A stretch of 64,000 bases of DNA from an uncultured Thermoanaerobaculia bacterium (GTDB lineage Bacteria > Acidobacteriota > Thermoanaerobaculia > Multivoradales > Multivoraceae), in contig CATOTG010000006.1 of the NCBI GenBank assembly GCA_951813015.1, forward strand, positions 248,001 to 312,000, in the 5' to 3' direction. Of the stretch, positions 44,748-53,839 are shown piece by piece (the first letter of the stretch is position 1; every line of letters starts with the position of its first letter). Under the pieces are notes generated by a model. It was not told the DNA's origin, ran no database searches, and worked only from the letters and a program-made list of their open reading frames with translations. The position numbers were made by a program, and so were the translations under genes.

Positions 44748-45947
44748 CTAGCTCCTCCTCGACGGCTTCCCCAGCAGCGCGTCGGACACGATCTTCAGCA
44801 TGATCTCCGACGTCCCCTCGAAGATCTTCGTCAGCCGCGCGTCGCGCCAGTAGCGCTCCACCGGGTAGTCCGTCGTGTAGCCGGCGCCGGCCAGGACCTG
44901 CAGCGCGTCGGAGCACACCCGCTCCGACATCTCGGCGGCAAAGTACTTCACCATCGCCGCCTCCTTGGCGGCCGAAACGCCACTGTCGATCCTGGCGCAG
45001 ACGGAGTAGTTCAACTGGCGGGCCGCCTCGACCTCGGCCGCCATGTTCGCGATCTTGAAACGGATCGCCTGGAAGTCGGCAATCGGGCGCCGGAACTGGA
45101 TGCGCTCCCTGGAGTACGCGATCGCCTGCTCCAGCGCGCCCTGGGCGAGGCCGATCGACCGCGCCGCGGTGTGCGCCCGGGCGCTCTCCAGCCCGCGCGC
45201 CATGCCGTAGAACGCCTGGCCCTTGGCCTCCTTCTGGCGCTTCGTGATCGGCACGCGCACGTTCTCGAAGTGAAGCTCCCAGGTCTTCCAGCCGTGGTAG
45301 CCGATCTTCGGGATCGGCGAACCGGTCACGCCCTCCGGCAGCTCGCCGGGCGGCTTCTCGATCCCGATCCCGGTCAGCGCGGCGTGGCGCTTCGTCGGAT
45401 CGCCCTCCGTCCGCGCGATGACCTGGATGAAGTTCGCGCCGTCGGCGAAGGTGCACCAGTACTTGTTGCCCGTGATCACCCAGTGGTCGTCCTCCATCCG
45501 CGCCCGGCAGGTGATCGACGAGATGTCCGAGCCGACCTCCGGCTCCGACATGGCGAGCGCGCCAAGGTACTTGCCCTGTGCCATCAGTCTGATCCGCTTG
45601 AGCCGCTCCTCGCCCTCGAAGGGGATCGACCGGTAGAAGCCGTTGCCGCGGGCGATGATGCTCGCCACGCTCATCCAGCCCCGCGCCAGCTCCTCGGCGA
45701 CCAGGCAGTACTCGAACGCCCCCAGCCCGGCGCCGCCGTACTCCTCCGGGATCACGATGCCGAAGAAGCCCAGCTCGCCCATCTGGTCGATCAACGACTG
45801 CGGGATCGCCTCCTTCTTCGGGTCGAGCTCGTTGGCTACGGGCAGGACCTCCTTGTCCGTGAAGTCCCGCGCGATCCGGCGCAGCATCTCGCGCTCCGGC
45901 GTCATGTAGCCGACCGTCTTCTGCGCTTCATTCATGTTGACGTCCAC
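44748..45947 (-). CDS. Acyl-CoA dehydrogenase
   Basis: 399 aa FAD enzyme that introduces a trans-2 double bond into an acyl-CoA. Seen: VIPEEYGGAGLGAFEYCLVA, the FAD/substrate region ALAMSEPEVGSDISSITCRA, NKYWCTFADGANF, RIQFRRPIADFQAIRFKIAN, and the C-terminal FEGTSEIMLKIV. GTG 45,947 gives MDVNMNEAQK; an ATG 12 bp further in (45,935) is an equal alternative. Chain-length preference is not visible. Confidence 0.93.
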   Translation of the reverse strand: MDVNMNEAQKTVGYMTPEREMLRRIARDFTDKEVLPVANELDPKKEAIPQSLIDQMGELGFFGIVIPEEYGGAGLGAFEYCLVAEELARGWMSVASIIARGNGFYRSIPFEGEERLKRIRLMAQGKYLGALAMSEPEVGSDISSITCRARMEDDHWVITGNKYWCTFADGANFIQVIARTEGDPTKRHAALTGIGIEKPPGELPEGVTGSPIPKIGYHGWKTWELHFENVRVPITKRQKEAKGQAFYGMARGLESARAHTAARSIGLAQGALEQAIAYSRERIQFRRPIADFQAIRFKIANMAAEVEAARQLNYSVCARIDSGVSAAKEAAMVKYFAAEMSERVCSDALQVLAGAGYTTDYPVERYWRDARLTKIFEGTSEIMLKIVSDALLGKPSRRS

Positions 45948-46029
45948 TGCTGGTCGTCCTCCCTGGCCGAGACTGATGAGTGGCCGTTCAGCTTAGGGTG
46001 ACGGGGAGCGGAGCGCAATCGTGGCGCCC

Positions 46030-46434
46030 TCAGAACAACCGGGCCAGCGCCTCTCGCGGGGTCACTGCGGGAATCGGCGACCGTACGAAGTCCCTCACGT
46101 TCCTCGTCACGATGCACTCCGCCCCGCAGGCCCGTGCGGCGGCAACCTGCATCGCATCCTCGAAGTCCGTCATCGGGAGGGAGATCGCATAGCGGAGAGC
46201 CGCCGTATCCGCGGGCGCCACGGCCACGAAACGGATCAACTCGGCGATGAAGTCGCGAGCGTCGCTGTCTCCACGCTCCGAAGTCACCAGGCAGCAGAAG
46301 TTCGACAGGCTGTGCCACGCCACGAAAACACGACGGGACGACTGCTCGATCCGGTCGAGAAGTTCGGTAGAAGGTCCCGAGTGGGGCCTCCGATCGAGAG
46401 CGACGTCGATCAGGACGTCGGTGTCCAGCAGCAT
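46030..46434 (-). CDS. PIN-domain toxin (VapC-like)
   Basis: 134 aa. PIN ribonuclease fold: first catalytic Asp in MLLDTDVLIDVALDRRPHSG, a Glu in ELLDRIEQ, and the second cluster MTDFEDAMQVAAARACGAEC followed by IVTRNVRDF. The ATG at 46,434 overlaps the stop of the antitoxin gene (TGATG), the usual arrangement for VapBC pairs. Confidence 0.88.
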   Translation of the reverse strand: MLLDTDVLIDVALDRRPHSGPSTELLDRIEQSSRRVFVAWHSLSNFCCLVTSERGDSDARDFIAELIRFVAVAPADTAALRYAISLPMTDFEDAMQVAAARACGAECIVTRNVRDFVRSPIPAVTPREALARLF

Positions 46435-46655
46435 CAGAGGTACTTGCGGGCAAGCGCTGCGTAGCGGCCGTCCCCCCGCCGTGCCGGCTTGAATCGACCC
46501 CGCCACCGCGACGCGAACGAGGGTGTGTTCTCACCCGCCATCTCTCTCAGCGATACCTCGATCAGAGACGACAGCGAGACGCCCCGAGCCCGCGCGTACT
46601 GCTTGGCTCCAGGCACCAACTCACTGTCCACGGTGATTGTCAGCTTGCTCTTCAT
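46434..46655 (-). CDS. Antitoxin of the PIN toxin (DUF6364-like RHH)
   Basis: 73 aa from ATG 46,655. KSKLTITVDSELVPGAKQYA followed by RARGVSLSSLIEVSL is a ribbon-helix-helix DNA-binding fold; the Arg-rich tail (RWRGRFKPARRGDGRYAALA) would wrap the toxin. Gene order antitoxin-toxin and overlap support the assignment. Confidence 0.8.
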   Translation of the reverse strand: MKSKLTITVDSELVPGAKQYARARGVSLSSLIEVSLREMAGENTPSFASRWRGRFKPARRGDGRYAALARKYL

Positions 46656-46913
46656 CGTCTGGCCGTCCCCGCACGTCAATACGTATGCCGAACATCGTAT
46701 ACGTGCAGACGCTTGACGGCAACCGAACCACCTCCCCTCCTGGAACCCGTCAAGGCAGAGCCAGGTCGCGCCCGGCTGTGACCGCCAGATGTGACGCCGG
46801 CTCTACTGTCGGAGAACCCATGGGCGACACGGATTGGCAGTGCCCTTCAGCCGTCAGGCAATCCTCCGCGGCGCCGGACACCCGCCAGCGCCAGCGAATG
46901 CACGTGCGTCCCG

Positions 46914-48065
46914 TCAGCGTGGCGGGCGATAGGACTCGACCGGGGGAAGCTGCGAGCCGGACAGGTCGGCCGGAACGCTCTCCTCGGCTACGACGGTGTG
47001 GGTCAGCGTGCCGATTCCCTCGATGCTGGCGCTGATCGTTTCGCCCGCCTGCAGGTACCCGGCGCCTGTCGCGCGCTGGACGCGACCGGCGCCGGTTCCG
47101 CCGGACGTCCCGCTTTGCAGAACGTCACCAGGGAACACGGTAATGAGCGACGACGCGTACTCGATCAGCTCCGGAATGTTGTGGATCATGTCTCCCGCTC
47201 TGGCCTCCTGGACGGTCACGCCGTCGATGACGAGGGTCTGGTGCAGGCGCTCCATCGGGTCGCCGTAGAACTCCTTCGGAACGATCCAGGGCCCGTGGGG
47301 CGCGAACGTGTCATGGCCCTTGCCGACGAACCAGTCGAGGGCGGCGCCGAAGCCACCCGGCGGCCGCCCGCCACGATCGGAGATGTCCACGGCGACCATG
47401 TAGCCGAACACGTGGTCGTATGCACGGCTCGCGGAGATGTACTTGCCCGCGCGGCCGAAGACGATGGCCATTTCGACTTCCCATTCAATCCGGTCGCGGC
47501 CGTAAGGCATAACGATGTCCTCGCCGCTGCCGATGATCGCGCCGCGGGTGGGCTTCAGGAAGAGATAGGGCACGCCCCGGTTCTCTTGCCTCTCCCTGGT
47601 CCGCGCCTCCAGCTCCTCCTCGGTGCAGCCCTCGCACGCGTGTGTGTAGAAGTTGACCGCCGCATTCATCAGCTTGCTCGGATACAGGATCGGCGCAAGG
47701 ATCCTGACGTCGTCGACATGGTGGACGCAGGCGGCGCGCGTGCCCTCCGACAGCCGGTTCCCGGCGACGAGGTCGTTGACGATCTCGTAGAGCCGGTACT
47801 TGAGGCCGTACTCGTAGCGGCCGATCAGCTCGAGCATGTCGGCCGGCATGGCGAGGCGCGGGTAGATTGAATCCAGCTCCAGCGCGGTGTTCGCCGCGCC
47901 GATGTCGACGATCAGCGAATCCCGCAGCACGAGCCCCACGACGGCCTCCCCGCCGATCCGGAAGGTGCCGACCTTGAAGGGTTCGGCCGATTCCATGGCC
48001 TGGGCCTGGAGCCCGGCCGGAGCCGCGAGGACCACGAGCAGGAAAGCGAGAGGAGTTGAGCGCAT
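46914..48065 (-). CDS. Fumarylacetoacetate hydrolase-family protein with signal peptide
   Basis: 383 aa. Signal peptide MRSTPLAFLLVVLAAPAGLQ and A-Q-A site, then the FAH fold: ILYPSKLMNAAVNFYTHACE, FLKPTRGAIIGSGEDIVMPY, the metal ligands in WEVEMAIVFGR and GYMVAVDISDRG, and ITVFPGDVLQSGTSGGTGAG. Enzymes of this family (hydrolases, decarboxylases, isomerases of beta-keto acids) are normally cytoplasmic; an exported version is unusual but the signal sequence is clear. The ribosome site ggaggg precedes the start. Substrate unknown. Confidence 0.85.
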   Translation of the reverse strand: MRSTPLAFLLVVLAAPAGLQAQAMESAEPFKVGTFRIGGEAVVGLVLRDSLIVDIGAANTALELDSIYPRLAMPADMLELIGRYEYGLKYRLYEIVNDLVAGNRLSEGTRAACVHHVDDVRILAPILYPSKLMNAAVNFYTHACEGCTEEELEARTRERQENRGVPYLFLKPTRGAIIGSGEDIVMPYGRDRIEWEVEMAIVFGRAGKYISASRAYDHVFGYMVAVDISDRGGRPPGGFGAALDWFVGKGHDTFAPHGPWIVPKEFYGDPMERLHQTLVIDGVTVQEARAGDMIHNIPELIEYASSLITVFPGDVLQSGTSGGTGAGRVQRATGAGYLQAGETISASIEGIGTLTHTVVAEESVPADLSGSQLPPVESYRPPR

Positions 48066-48197
48066 TCAGCCCTCCGTGTGAATCGAGTTCAGCGTTCCAG
48101 AATGATCGCTCGGAGGGCTGTCGTCAAGATCGGCTGTCCTTGCGCCGGAACTTTGGGTTTCCAAACCACAACCCCGTCCCCGGAATCCTCTCGAGTT

Positions 48198-48716
48198 CTA
48201 GTCTGCGTCGGGAGCGAACATGAACCGCTGCGGGTCCTCGGGCTGCAAGGGAAGCTTGGACATGCCCCGAACGTCGACGCCCATCTGCGCACCGAGTTTC
48301 ACGACATCGGCATCCTCCGAGTACAGGCAATCCACCTCACTGACCTTCGCGATCGCGACGATCTGACGATCGACCTTGATCTTCTGCCAAGGGCCCTGTG
48401 CACCAGCCTTCCTGTCGCCCGATTCCCGAGCCCGAATCTCCGCTTCAGCCGCTTCAACGGCCGCCCTCTGATCGAACGCCACGATGTCGAACACTGTGCT
48501 GCCCGTCAGCTCCTTCAGGTATCGCGGCGCCTCGTTCCCGGCGAGCACGAGAAACTCCGCCAGTGCCGGGGTCGGGATGATGATCGTCGCCCCAGCCTCC
48601 TCCAAGGTCCTCAGGAGATACTCAAGCCGCTCCGGCGCCCGTGACACCCTGGACGGGTACTGAGCGTCAGGATGACAGCACGCGCCGAGAACGACTGTGT
48701 CGAAGGCAACCCTCAC
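48198..48716 (-). CDS. PIN-like domain protein
   Basis: 172 aa from GTG 48,716, which overlaps the stop of the upstream gene (GTGA). PIN-like features: start VRVAFDTVVLGACCHPDAQY with an Asp, IIIPTPALAEFLVLAG with a Glu, IVAFDQRAAVEAAEAEIRAR, and KVDRQIVAIAKVSEVDCLYS followed by EDADVVKLG. This is the order of acidic residues in PIN ribonucleases, although somewhat diverged. The partner upstream is a 245-aa protein, not a small antitoxin, so this is not a standard VapBC pair. Confidence 0.65.
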   Translation of the reverse strand: MRVAFDTVVLGACCHPDAQYPSRVSRAPERLEYLLRTLEEAGATIIIPTPALAEFLVLAGNEAPRYLKELTGSTVFDIVAFDQRAAVEAAEAEIRARESGDRKAGAQGPWQKIKVDRQIVAIAKVSEVDCLYSEDADVVKLGAQMGVDVRGMSKLPLQPEDPQRFMFAPDAD

Positions 48717-49450
48717 GTGGAGCTTTCCGGCTCCCGCTCCTTCATCAAGTCGCCCAACGGATCCGGCCTTTCCTTCCAAGCCCCATTGATCGCCCGGAGG
48801 GCCAAGGCGGTGTCACCCACCGTCTTATGCGAGAGCACCTCGTAACCCTCGATCCGAAACCGACGCACGCTCCACTGCCCGCGACGACTCCTAGTCCAGA
48901 TTCCACTGCCGGACACCCGCAAGGTCGTCTCGAACAAGTACCTGCTGATCCGCTTCGCCAACTTGCGCCTCGCCAAGCAGACGTACACCCGCCCCGCCGT
49001 CAGAAGGTGAACCGGCACCGGATCGTTCTGCCCACCGACAACGACCGGTACGCCGTCGAGAGTGCCCGCCTGCTTGAACGGCCCGTACTCGCGCCCTGCC
49101 GGCGCCACTGAGGGAAACGACAGAAGCTGGCCTGACTGTCCCGACAGCTCGCTGTCTCCTGCGGCGTCAGCCTGAAGATCCCGTTCGATCGCGTCCAAAG
49201 CGCCGACTGCTTCTCCGGGACCTTCCCCCCGCTGAGCGCGCTCGACGCGCTGAACCACTTGCGGGTAAACCTCCTGATCCACACGCAGAACCGGGGTCGT
49301 GCTCCCACTGCGCACTTCCACGAAGTGCACGTGCTCCCGATGACCGAGCACCTTGGCCAGATGACCGAGATACTGCACCAACCGCTCCATCGGCATCGTC
49401 TCGGGCGAGTGAACGCCGATCTTGAACTCCAGTTCGACTGTCCCGGACAC
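48713..49450 (-). CDS. Unrecognised protein coupled to a PIN-like protein
   Basis: 245 aa. No known domain could be named. The first ~60 residues (VELEFKIGVHSPETMPMERL, VHFVEVRSGSTTPVLRVD) look like an alpha/beta module. The middle is GTLDGVPVVVGGQNDPVPVH and the end LFETTLRVSGSGIWTRSRRG. Proteins of this kind are remembered as 'hypothetical' beside PIN genes in other bacteria, but no function is known to the annotator. Overlap with the PIN-like gene implies joint translation; a role as antitoxin or sensor is only an inference. Confidence 0.5.
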   Translation of the reverse strand: MSGTVELEFKIGVHSPETMPMERLVQYLGHLAKVLGHREHVHFVEVRSGSTTPVLRVDQEVYPQVVQRVERAQRGEGPGEAVGALDAIERDLQADAAGDSELSGQSGQLLSFPSVAPAGREYGPFKQAGTLDGVPVVVGGQNDPVPVHLLTAGRVYVCLARRKLAKRISRYLFETTLRVSGSGIWTRSRRGQWSVRRFRIEGYEVLSHKTVGDTALALRAINGAWKERPDPLGDLMKEREPESST

Positions 49451-49593
49451 GATCTGGACCTCCCAGAATGGTTAGTGTGCGCTCCAACCGTAACAGGGGC
49501 CAGCCATGATCACCGGCAGCACCATGGCTCAGGTGCGGTAGCTCTGGCGCCTGCTGCCAACGCCGCGAACCGCGAAGCCCGCGGAGCGGACCA

Positions 49594-49850
49594 ATGGCAA
49601 AGCTGTGTGTACGTCGCCTGGACAGCGAGGTTGCCCACCGCCCGAAGATTCGCGCGGAGCGGGAATCCCTGTCCCTGGAGGAGACCGTTCGGCACTCCTC
49701 CAGAACGCGGCAATGGACGAGAAACCGGTCGGCACAGTGATCCGCCGGATCGCCGACGACGACGGTTTCGATCTCGACCCGCCGGCGCGCGAAGCAGACG
49801 ACCCGATCGATTTCTCGTCGCCCGACTACGGCGAGGACGATCATGCGTGA
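49594..49850 (+). pseudogene. FitA-like ribbon-helix-helix antitoxin, frame broken
   Basis: ATG 49,594 reads MAKLCVRRLDSEVAHRPKIR then AERESLSLEETVRH, a FitA/VapB-type RHH start (cf. MAQL.VRNLD). After about 49,698 reading must move by -1, giving LLQNAAMDEKPVGTVIRRIA and DDDGFDLDPPAREADD to a stop at 49,850, the usual acidic/proline tail of such antitoxins. Total about 85 aa, a normal length. No FitB/PIN toxin follows directly; a 48-aa ORF does. Confidence 0.55.
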
Positions 49851-49989
49851 AACCGTCGAGCAGTCCCATGTAGCGTCAGAGAAGCGGCTGGAAACGCAGG
49901 CTCTGCTCAAGATACTCGTGCCGGGCGACCGTCAGATCGAAGCCGGCCAAGTCCAGCCGGCCGCCGACGTGATCGCGCGGCTCCGGTAG
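49843..49989 (+). CDS. Small ORF, antitoxin-like C-terminus
   Basis: 48 aa: MRETVEQSHVASEKRLETQA, then LLKILVPGDRQIEAGQVQPA and ADVIARLR. The last half (DRQIEAGQVQPAADVIARLR) resembles the C-terminal tail of small antitoxins of Phd/RHH type that sit in front of ParE/RelE toxins. It overlaps the broken RHH antitoxin by 8 bp. No toxin gene follows; hsdM begins 190 bp further. Confidence 0.45.
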   Translation: MRETVEQSHVASEKRLETQALLKILVPGDRQIEAGQVQPAADVIARLR

Positions 49990-50179
49990 CGATACCATGC
50001 CGACTGAGGACAGCGTCGGCGCGCTTGCGGAGGACTCGCGGTTCGACAGGATGCCGGCCCAGCCGCCGGCATGGGTGCGGAGACAGGCCGCCGAGCCCGC
50101 GGCCGGCCCCGCAGTCGCACAGCGCAATGGGGGGAGTGACCGGCGTACACCGATCCGCTACATTCCGACCGCTCCCACC

Positions 50180-52294
50180 ATGGACCACAGCCAGATCGTC
50201 AGCTTCCTCTGGGGCGTCGCGGACCTGATCCGCGACACGTTCAAGCGCGGCAAGTACCAGGACGTGATCTTGCCGCTGACCGTGTTGCGCCGGCTCGACT
50301 GCGTGCTGGCGCCCACGAAGGCGGAGGTTCTGGCGACACAGGCCCGGTACAAGGACGAACTCGGGAATCTGGACGGGCTGCTGCGCCGTGCCTCCGGTTT
50401 CGCGTTCTACAACACGTCCCCGTACGACTTCGGGAAGCTCCTCGCCGATGCGCCCGATCTCGCGAAGAACCTGCGCGCGTACATCGCCGGCTTCAGCCCC
50501 AACATGCGCGAGGTGCTGGAGAAGTTCGACTTCGACAACACGATCTCGAAACTGGACGAATCGGGATTGCTCTTCCAGGTCCTGCAGCGGTTCGGCGACC
50601 CGAAGGTGAACCTCCACCCCGACGAGATCGACAATTTCACGATGGGCACGATCTTCGAGGAGCTCATCCGGAAGTTCAACGAGGCCCTGAACGAGAACCC
50701 CGGCGAGCACTTCACCCCCCGGGACGTGGTCCATCTCATGGTCGACCTGATGCTGGCCGGCGACGAGGAGGACCTGCGGACCCAGGGCGCTGCGCGAAGC
50801 ATCTACGACCCCTGCTGCGGCTCAGGCGGAATGCTCACGATCGCCAAGGAGCACACGACCCTCGGCGAGATTCGGGACGGCAAGCGCCTGAGCGACCCGG
50901 TCAACCCCGACGCTCACACCCACCTGTTCGGCCAGGAGGTGAACCCCGAGACCTTCGCCCTGTGCAAGTCGGACCTCTTCATGAAGTCGGAGGATGGCGG
51001 CGACGCGAAGAAAATCCGGTTCGGAAGCACGCTCTCGAACGACCGGCACGCTGAAACCGGCTTCGACTACATGATCGCCAATCCGCCCTACGGCAAGGAC
51101 TGGAAGCGCGACCAGGCCGCGGTACGGACCGAGCACGACCGGGGCGCCGCCGGCCGCTTCGCTCCGGGCCTTCCGCGGATCGGTGACGGACAACTCCTGT
51201 TCCTGCTCCACATGCTCGCCCACGCGAAGGCGCCGGCCGAAGGCGGCTCGCGGATCGCGATCATCATGAACGGCTCGCCCCTCTTCACCGGCGACGCCGG
51301 CAGCGGCGAGAGCGAGATCCGCCGCCACATCCTCGAGAACGACCTGCTCGAAGCGCTCGTCGCTCTCCCCGAGCAGCTCTTCTACAACACCGGCATCGCC
51401 ACCTACGTCTGGGTGCTCACCAACCGGAAGCGGCCTGACCGCCGTGGCACGGTCCAGCTCATCGACGCGACCTCGTTCCGGGTCCCGCTGCGCAAGAGCC
51501 TGGGCGCCAAGCGCCGTGAGATCCCGTTCGAGCGGAAGCACGACATCCTGCGGCTGTTCCGGGACTACGAGGACGGCGCCACCCGGACCGTCGTCGAGGA
51601 CGGCGGGGAGCGGGAGGTCGTCGTCAGCCGCATCTACCCGACGACGCACTTCGGCTTCCGCAAGATCACCGTGGAACGGCCCCTCCGGCTCGACTTCCAG
51701 GCCAGCCCCGAGCGCATAGCCCGGCTCGATGACGTGCGCGCCTTCGCCAATCTCGCGGTTTCGCGCAAGCGGGATCCCGAAGCCAGGGCGAGGGACGAGC
51801 AGGCCGGAAAAGCGAAGCAGGCAGCGATCCGCGCCTTGCTGGAGACCCTGCCCGATCGGCTGTTCCTGGACAGGGCGGCCTTCAAAGCCGAACTGGACCG
51901 TGCGTGCCGGGCGGCCGACCTGAAGCTCGCCGCCCCCATCAGGAAGGCTGTGCTCGCCGCTCTGTCCGAGCGCAACGAGAAGGCCGGGATCTGCCGCGAC
52001 CGGAAGGGCCGCCCCGAGCCCGACCCGAAACTCCGCGACACCGAGAATGTGCCCCTCTCGGAGAGCATCGACTCGTTCTTCGAGCGCGAAGTGAAGCCCC
52101 ACGTACCCGACGCCTGGATCGACCCGAACCGCACGGACCCCCAGGACGGCGAGGTCGGGCTCGTGGGCTACGAGATCAACTTCAACCGCTATTTCTACGT
52201 GTATCGCCCGCCCCGTCCGTTGGAGGAGATCGAGGCCGATATCCGGCGGGTCGAGAAGGACATCGTGGCGATGCTGGGCGAGATGGCGGGTTGA
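50180..52294 (+). CDS. hsdM: Type I restriction-modification system DNA methylase subunit
   Basis: 704 aa from ATG 50,180 (MDHSQIVSFLWGVADLIRDT); the open frame goes 61 codons further upstream without family-like sequence. N6-adenine methyltransferase: AdoMet loop DPCCGSGG (residues 210-217) and catalytic NPPY (301-304), with the HsdM N-terminal helical domain before and GDGQLLFLLHMLAHAK after. The long C-terminal part (residues ~560-700) is charged and helical. Complete. Its specificity and restriction subunits are 3.7 and 5.7 kb downstream, separated by other defence genes. Confidence 0.95.
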   Translation: MDHSQIVSFLWGVADLIRDTFKRGKYQDVILPLTVLRRLDCVLAPTKAEVLATQARYKDELGNLDGLLRRASGFAFYNTSPYDFGKLLADAPDLAKNLRAYIAGFSPNMREVLEKFDFDNTISKLDESGLLFQVLQRFGDPKVNLHPDEIDNFTMGTIFEELIRKFNEALNENPGEHFTPRDVVHLMVDLMLAGDEEDLRTQGAARSIYDPCCGSGGMLTIAKEHTTLGEIRDGKRLSDPVNPDAHTHLFGQEVNPETFALCKSDLFMKSEDGGDAKKIRFGSTLSNDRHAETGFDYMIANPPYGKDWKRDQAAVRTEHDRGAAGRFAPGLPRIGDGQLLFLLHMLAHAKAPAEGGSRIAIIMNGSPLFTGDAGSGESEIRRHILENDLLEALVALPEQLFYNTGIATYVWVLTNRKRPDRRGTVQLIDATSFRVPLRKSLGAKRREIPFERKHDILRLFRDYEDGATRTVVEDGGEREVVVSRIYPTTHFGFRKITVERPLRLDFQASPERIARLDDVRAFANLAVSRKRDPEARARDEQAGKAKQAAIRALLETLPDRLFLDRAAFKAELDRACRAADLKLAAPIRKAVLAALSERNEKAGICRDRKGRPEPDPKLRDTENVPLSESIDSFFEREVKPHVPDAWIDPNRTDPQDGEVGLVGYEINFNRYFYVYRPPRPLEEIEADIRRVEKDIVAMLGEMAG

Positions 52295-52524
52295 CCGCTC
52301 ACGATCCGGGCCCACGAGCACGCGGCCGGGACGACCGGAGGCGGGTCGCGTGTGGCGCGGGACGCGGCACACGGGCAGGCTCCCCGGCCGCCCTGTTCCG
52401 GGGATTGAGGGCAGCCCCGGTATGCTGTCTCGTCGCACCTTGCTGGACGGGCGCCTGACCGCTCTCGGCGGGACGCGGACTTCACCACGGGCTGCTACGA
52501 CTCTTGAGCGGGGACTCCGGGAGC
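52295..52524. repeat. Dispersed hairpin repeat (copy D)
   Basis: 52,340-52,498 matches 3045-3211 in the same orientation over about 160 bp: a gtggcgcg/cgcggcac hairpin, the segment ttgctggacgggcgcctgac with the continuation cgctctcgg, and the end caccacgggctgcta. Located between hsdM and the AlbA-type gene. Confidence 0.7.
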
Positions 52525-53766
52525 ATGTTCGACACCCTGGAAGAGATTCGAAGGCAACTCGAGGTCAAGGAGGACAGCCGGGCAGAATTCAAGGAAGTCG
52601 AGCTGGGCAAGCGCGGCGTCCGGTCCCCGAACACGGAGGATGTGGCCGGCGAGATGGTTGCCTTCGCGAATGCCGAGGGCGGCGTGATCTTCCTCGGCGT
52701 GGACGACGACGGCGTGGTGCGCGGCGTTCCAACCGACCGGGTGGGCGACGTGGAAGCCTGGGCCATCAACATCGCCAGCAACAACTGCGATCCCCCAATT
52801 CGTCCGATTCTGCGAAGAGAGCGGCTGGCCGGCCCGGATGGTTCGGATCGACTCGTGGTTCTCGTGCAGATTGGACACGGGCTGTACGTCCACGGCACCA
52901 GCGGCGGGCGCCACCACGTTCGCATCGGCTCCACGAAGCAACTCCTGCAGGGCGCAGGCCTGGCGCGCCTTTTTCAGGAGCGTGGACGCACCTTCGTTTT
53001 CGACGAGCAACCGGTACCGACGGCGACGATGGACGATCTCGACCGCGACGACATGGCCGCATTCTTCGCCACAAGGCCTCCGAGGATTCCCTGGCAGGAC
53101 CTGCTTCGGAACACGCGCGTCGCGACCGCAGAGGACGGGCCGGTGGAACGCCCTACCGTCGCAGGTCTGTTGGCATTCGGCGCCAGACCCCAGGCACACC
53201 TGCCGTCAGCATTCGTGGAAGCCGCGGTCTACCGGGGACACCGCCTCACGTCGGACCACCTCGTGCATGCCGAGTCCATCAAGGGCCAGGTCCGCGACCA
53301 GATCGACGACTCGGTCGGGTTCGTCGACCGCTTCATGCTGCGGCCCGCCCGCAAGGCGGCCGGCAGGACGGACTATCCCCAGTACGACATCGGCGCGGTC
53401 CACGAAGCCGTTGTGAACGCGCTGGCACACCGCGACTACTCGCTGGCTGGCGCGAAGATTCGGCTCTTTCTTTTCGCAGACAGGATGGAGCTCTACAGCC
53501 CGGGCGGACTCCCCAACACGCTGACCATCGAGACGATGCCCTACCGGGTCTTCACCCGCAATCAACTTCTGGTCAGTTTCCTGTCGCGCATGACGAGCCG
53601 CCGAACGGGCCGGGCTTACCTCGAGTCGAGGGGAGAGGGCGTGCGCGGCATCCTGGAAGCGAGCGAGGAACATGCGGGCCGGCGGCCTGAGTACGAGCTC
53701 TTCGGAGAAGAGCTGCGCCTGACCATCTGGGCGCAACCATCGCCTCACGAAGGCAGGGCACGCTGA
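52525..53766 (+). CDS. AlbA_2/Schlafen-type ATP-binding protein
   Basis: 413 aa from ATG 52,525 (a TTG 21 bp upstream is the other option). Residues ~10-150: AlbA_2 domain (EDSRAEFKEVELGKRGVRSP, FANAEGGVIFLGVDDDGVVR, HHVRIGSTKQ). Residues ~280-400: GHKL-type ATPase C-terminal part (AVHEAVVNALAHRDYSLAGA, MELYSPGGLPNTLTIETMPY, SRGEGVRGILEA). This 'RecG-like/AlbA' architecture is often found inside type I restriction loci, as here. Its action is not established. Confidence 0.82.
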   Translation: MFDTLEEIRRQLEVKEDSRAEFKEVELGKRGVRSPNTEDVAGEMVAFANAEGGVIFLGVDDDGVVRGVPTDRVGDVEAWAINIASNNCDPPIRPILRRERLAGPDGSDRLVVLVQIGHGLYVHGTSGGRHHVRIGSTKQLLQGAGLARLFQERGRTFVFDEQPVPTATMDDLDRDDMAAFFATRPPRIPWQDLLRNTRVATAEDGPVERPTVAGLLAFGARPQAHLPSAFVEAAVYRGHRLTSDHLVHAESIKGQVRDQIDDSVGFVDRFMLRPARKAAGRTDYPQYDIGAVHEAVVNALAHRDYSLAGAKIRLFLFADRMELYSPGGLPNTLTIETMPYRVFTRNQLLVSFLSRMTSRRTGRAYLESRGEGVRGILEASEEHAGRRPEYELFGEELRLTIWAQPSPHEGRAR

Positions 53767-53839
53767 CCCGTGACGCTGGGCGCCTGACCCATGGAGACGG
53801 CGCGGTGTCGCGTGAAACGGCGATCATAGGCACTGAAAC

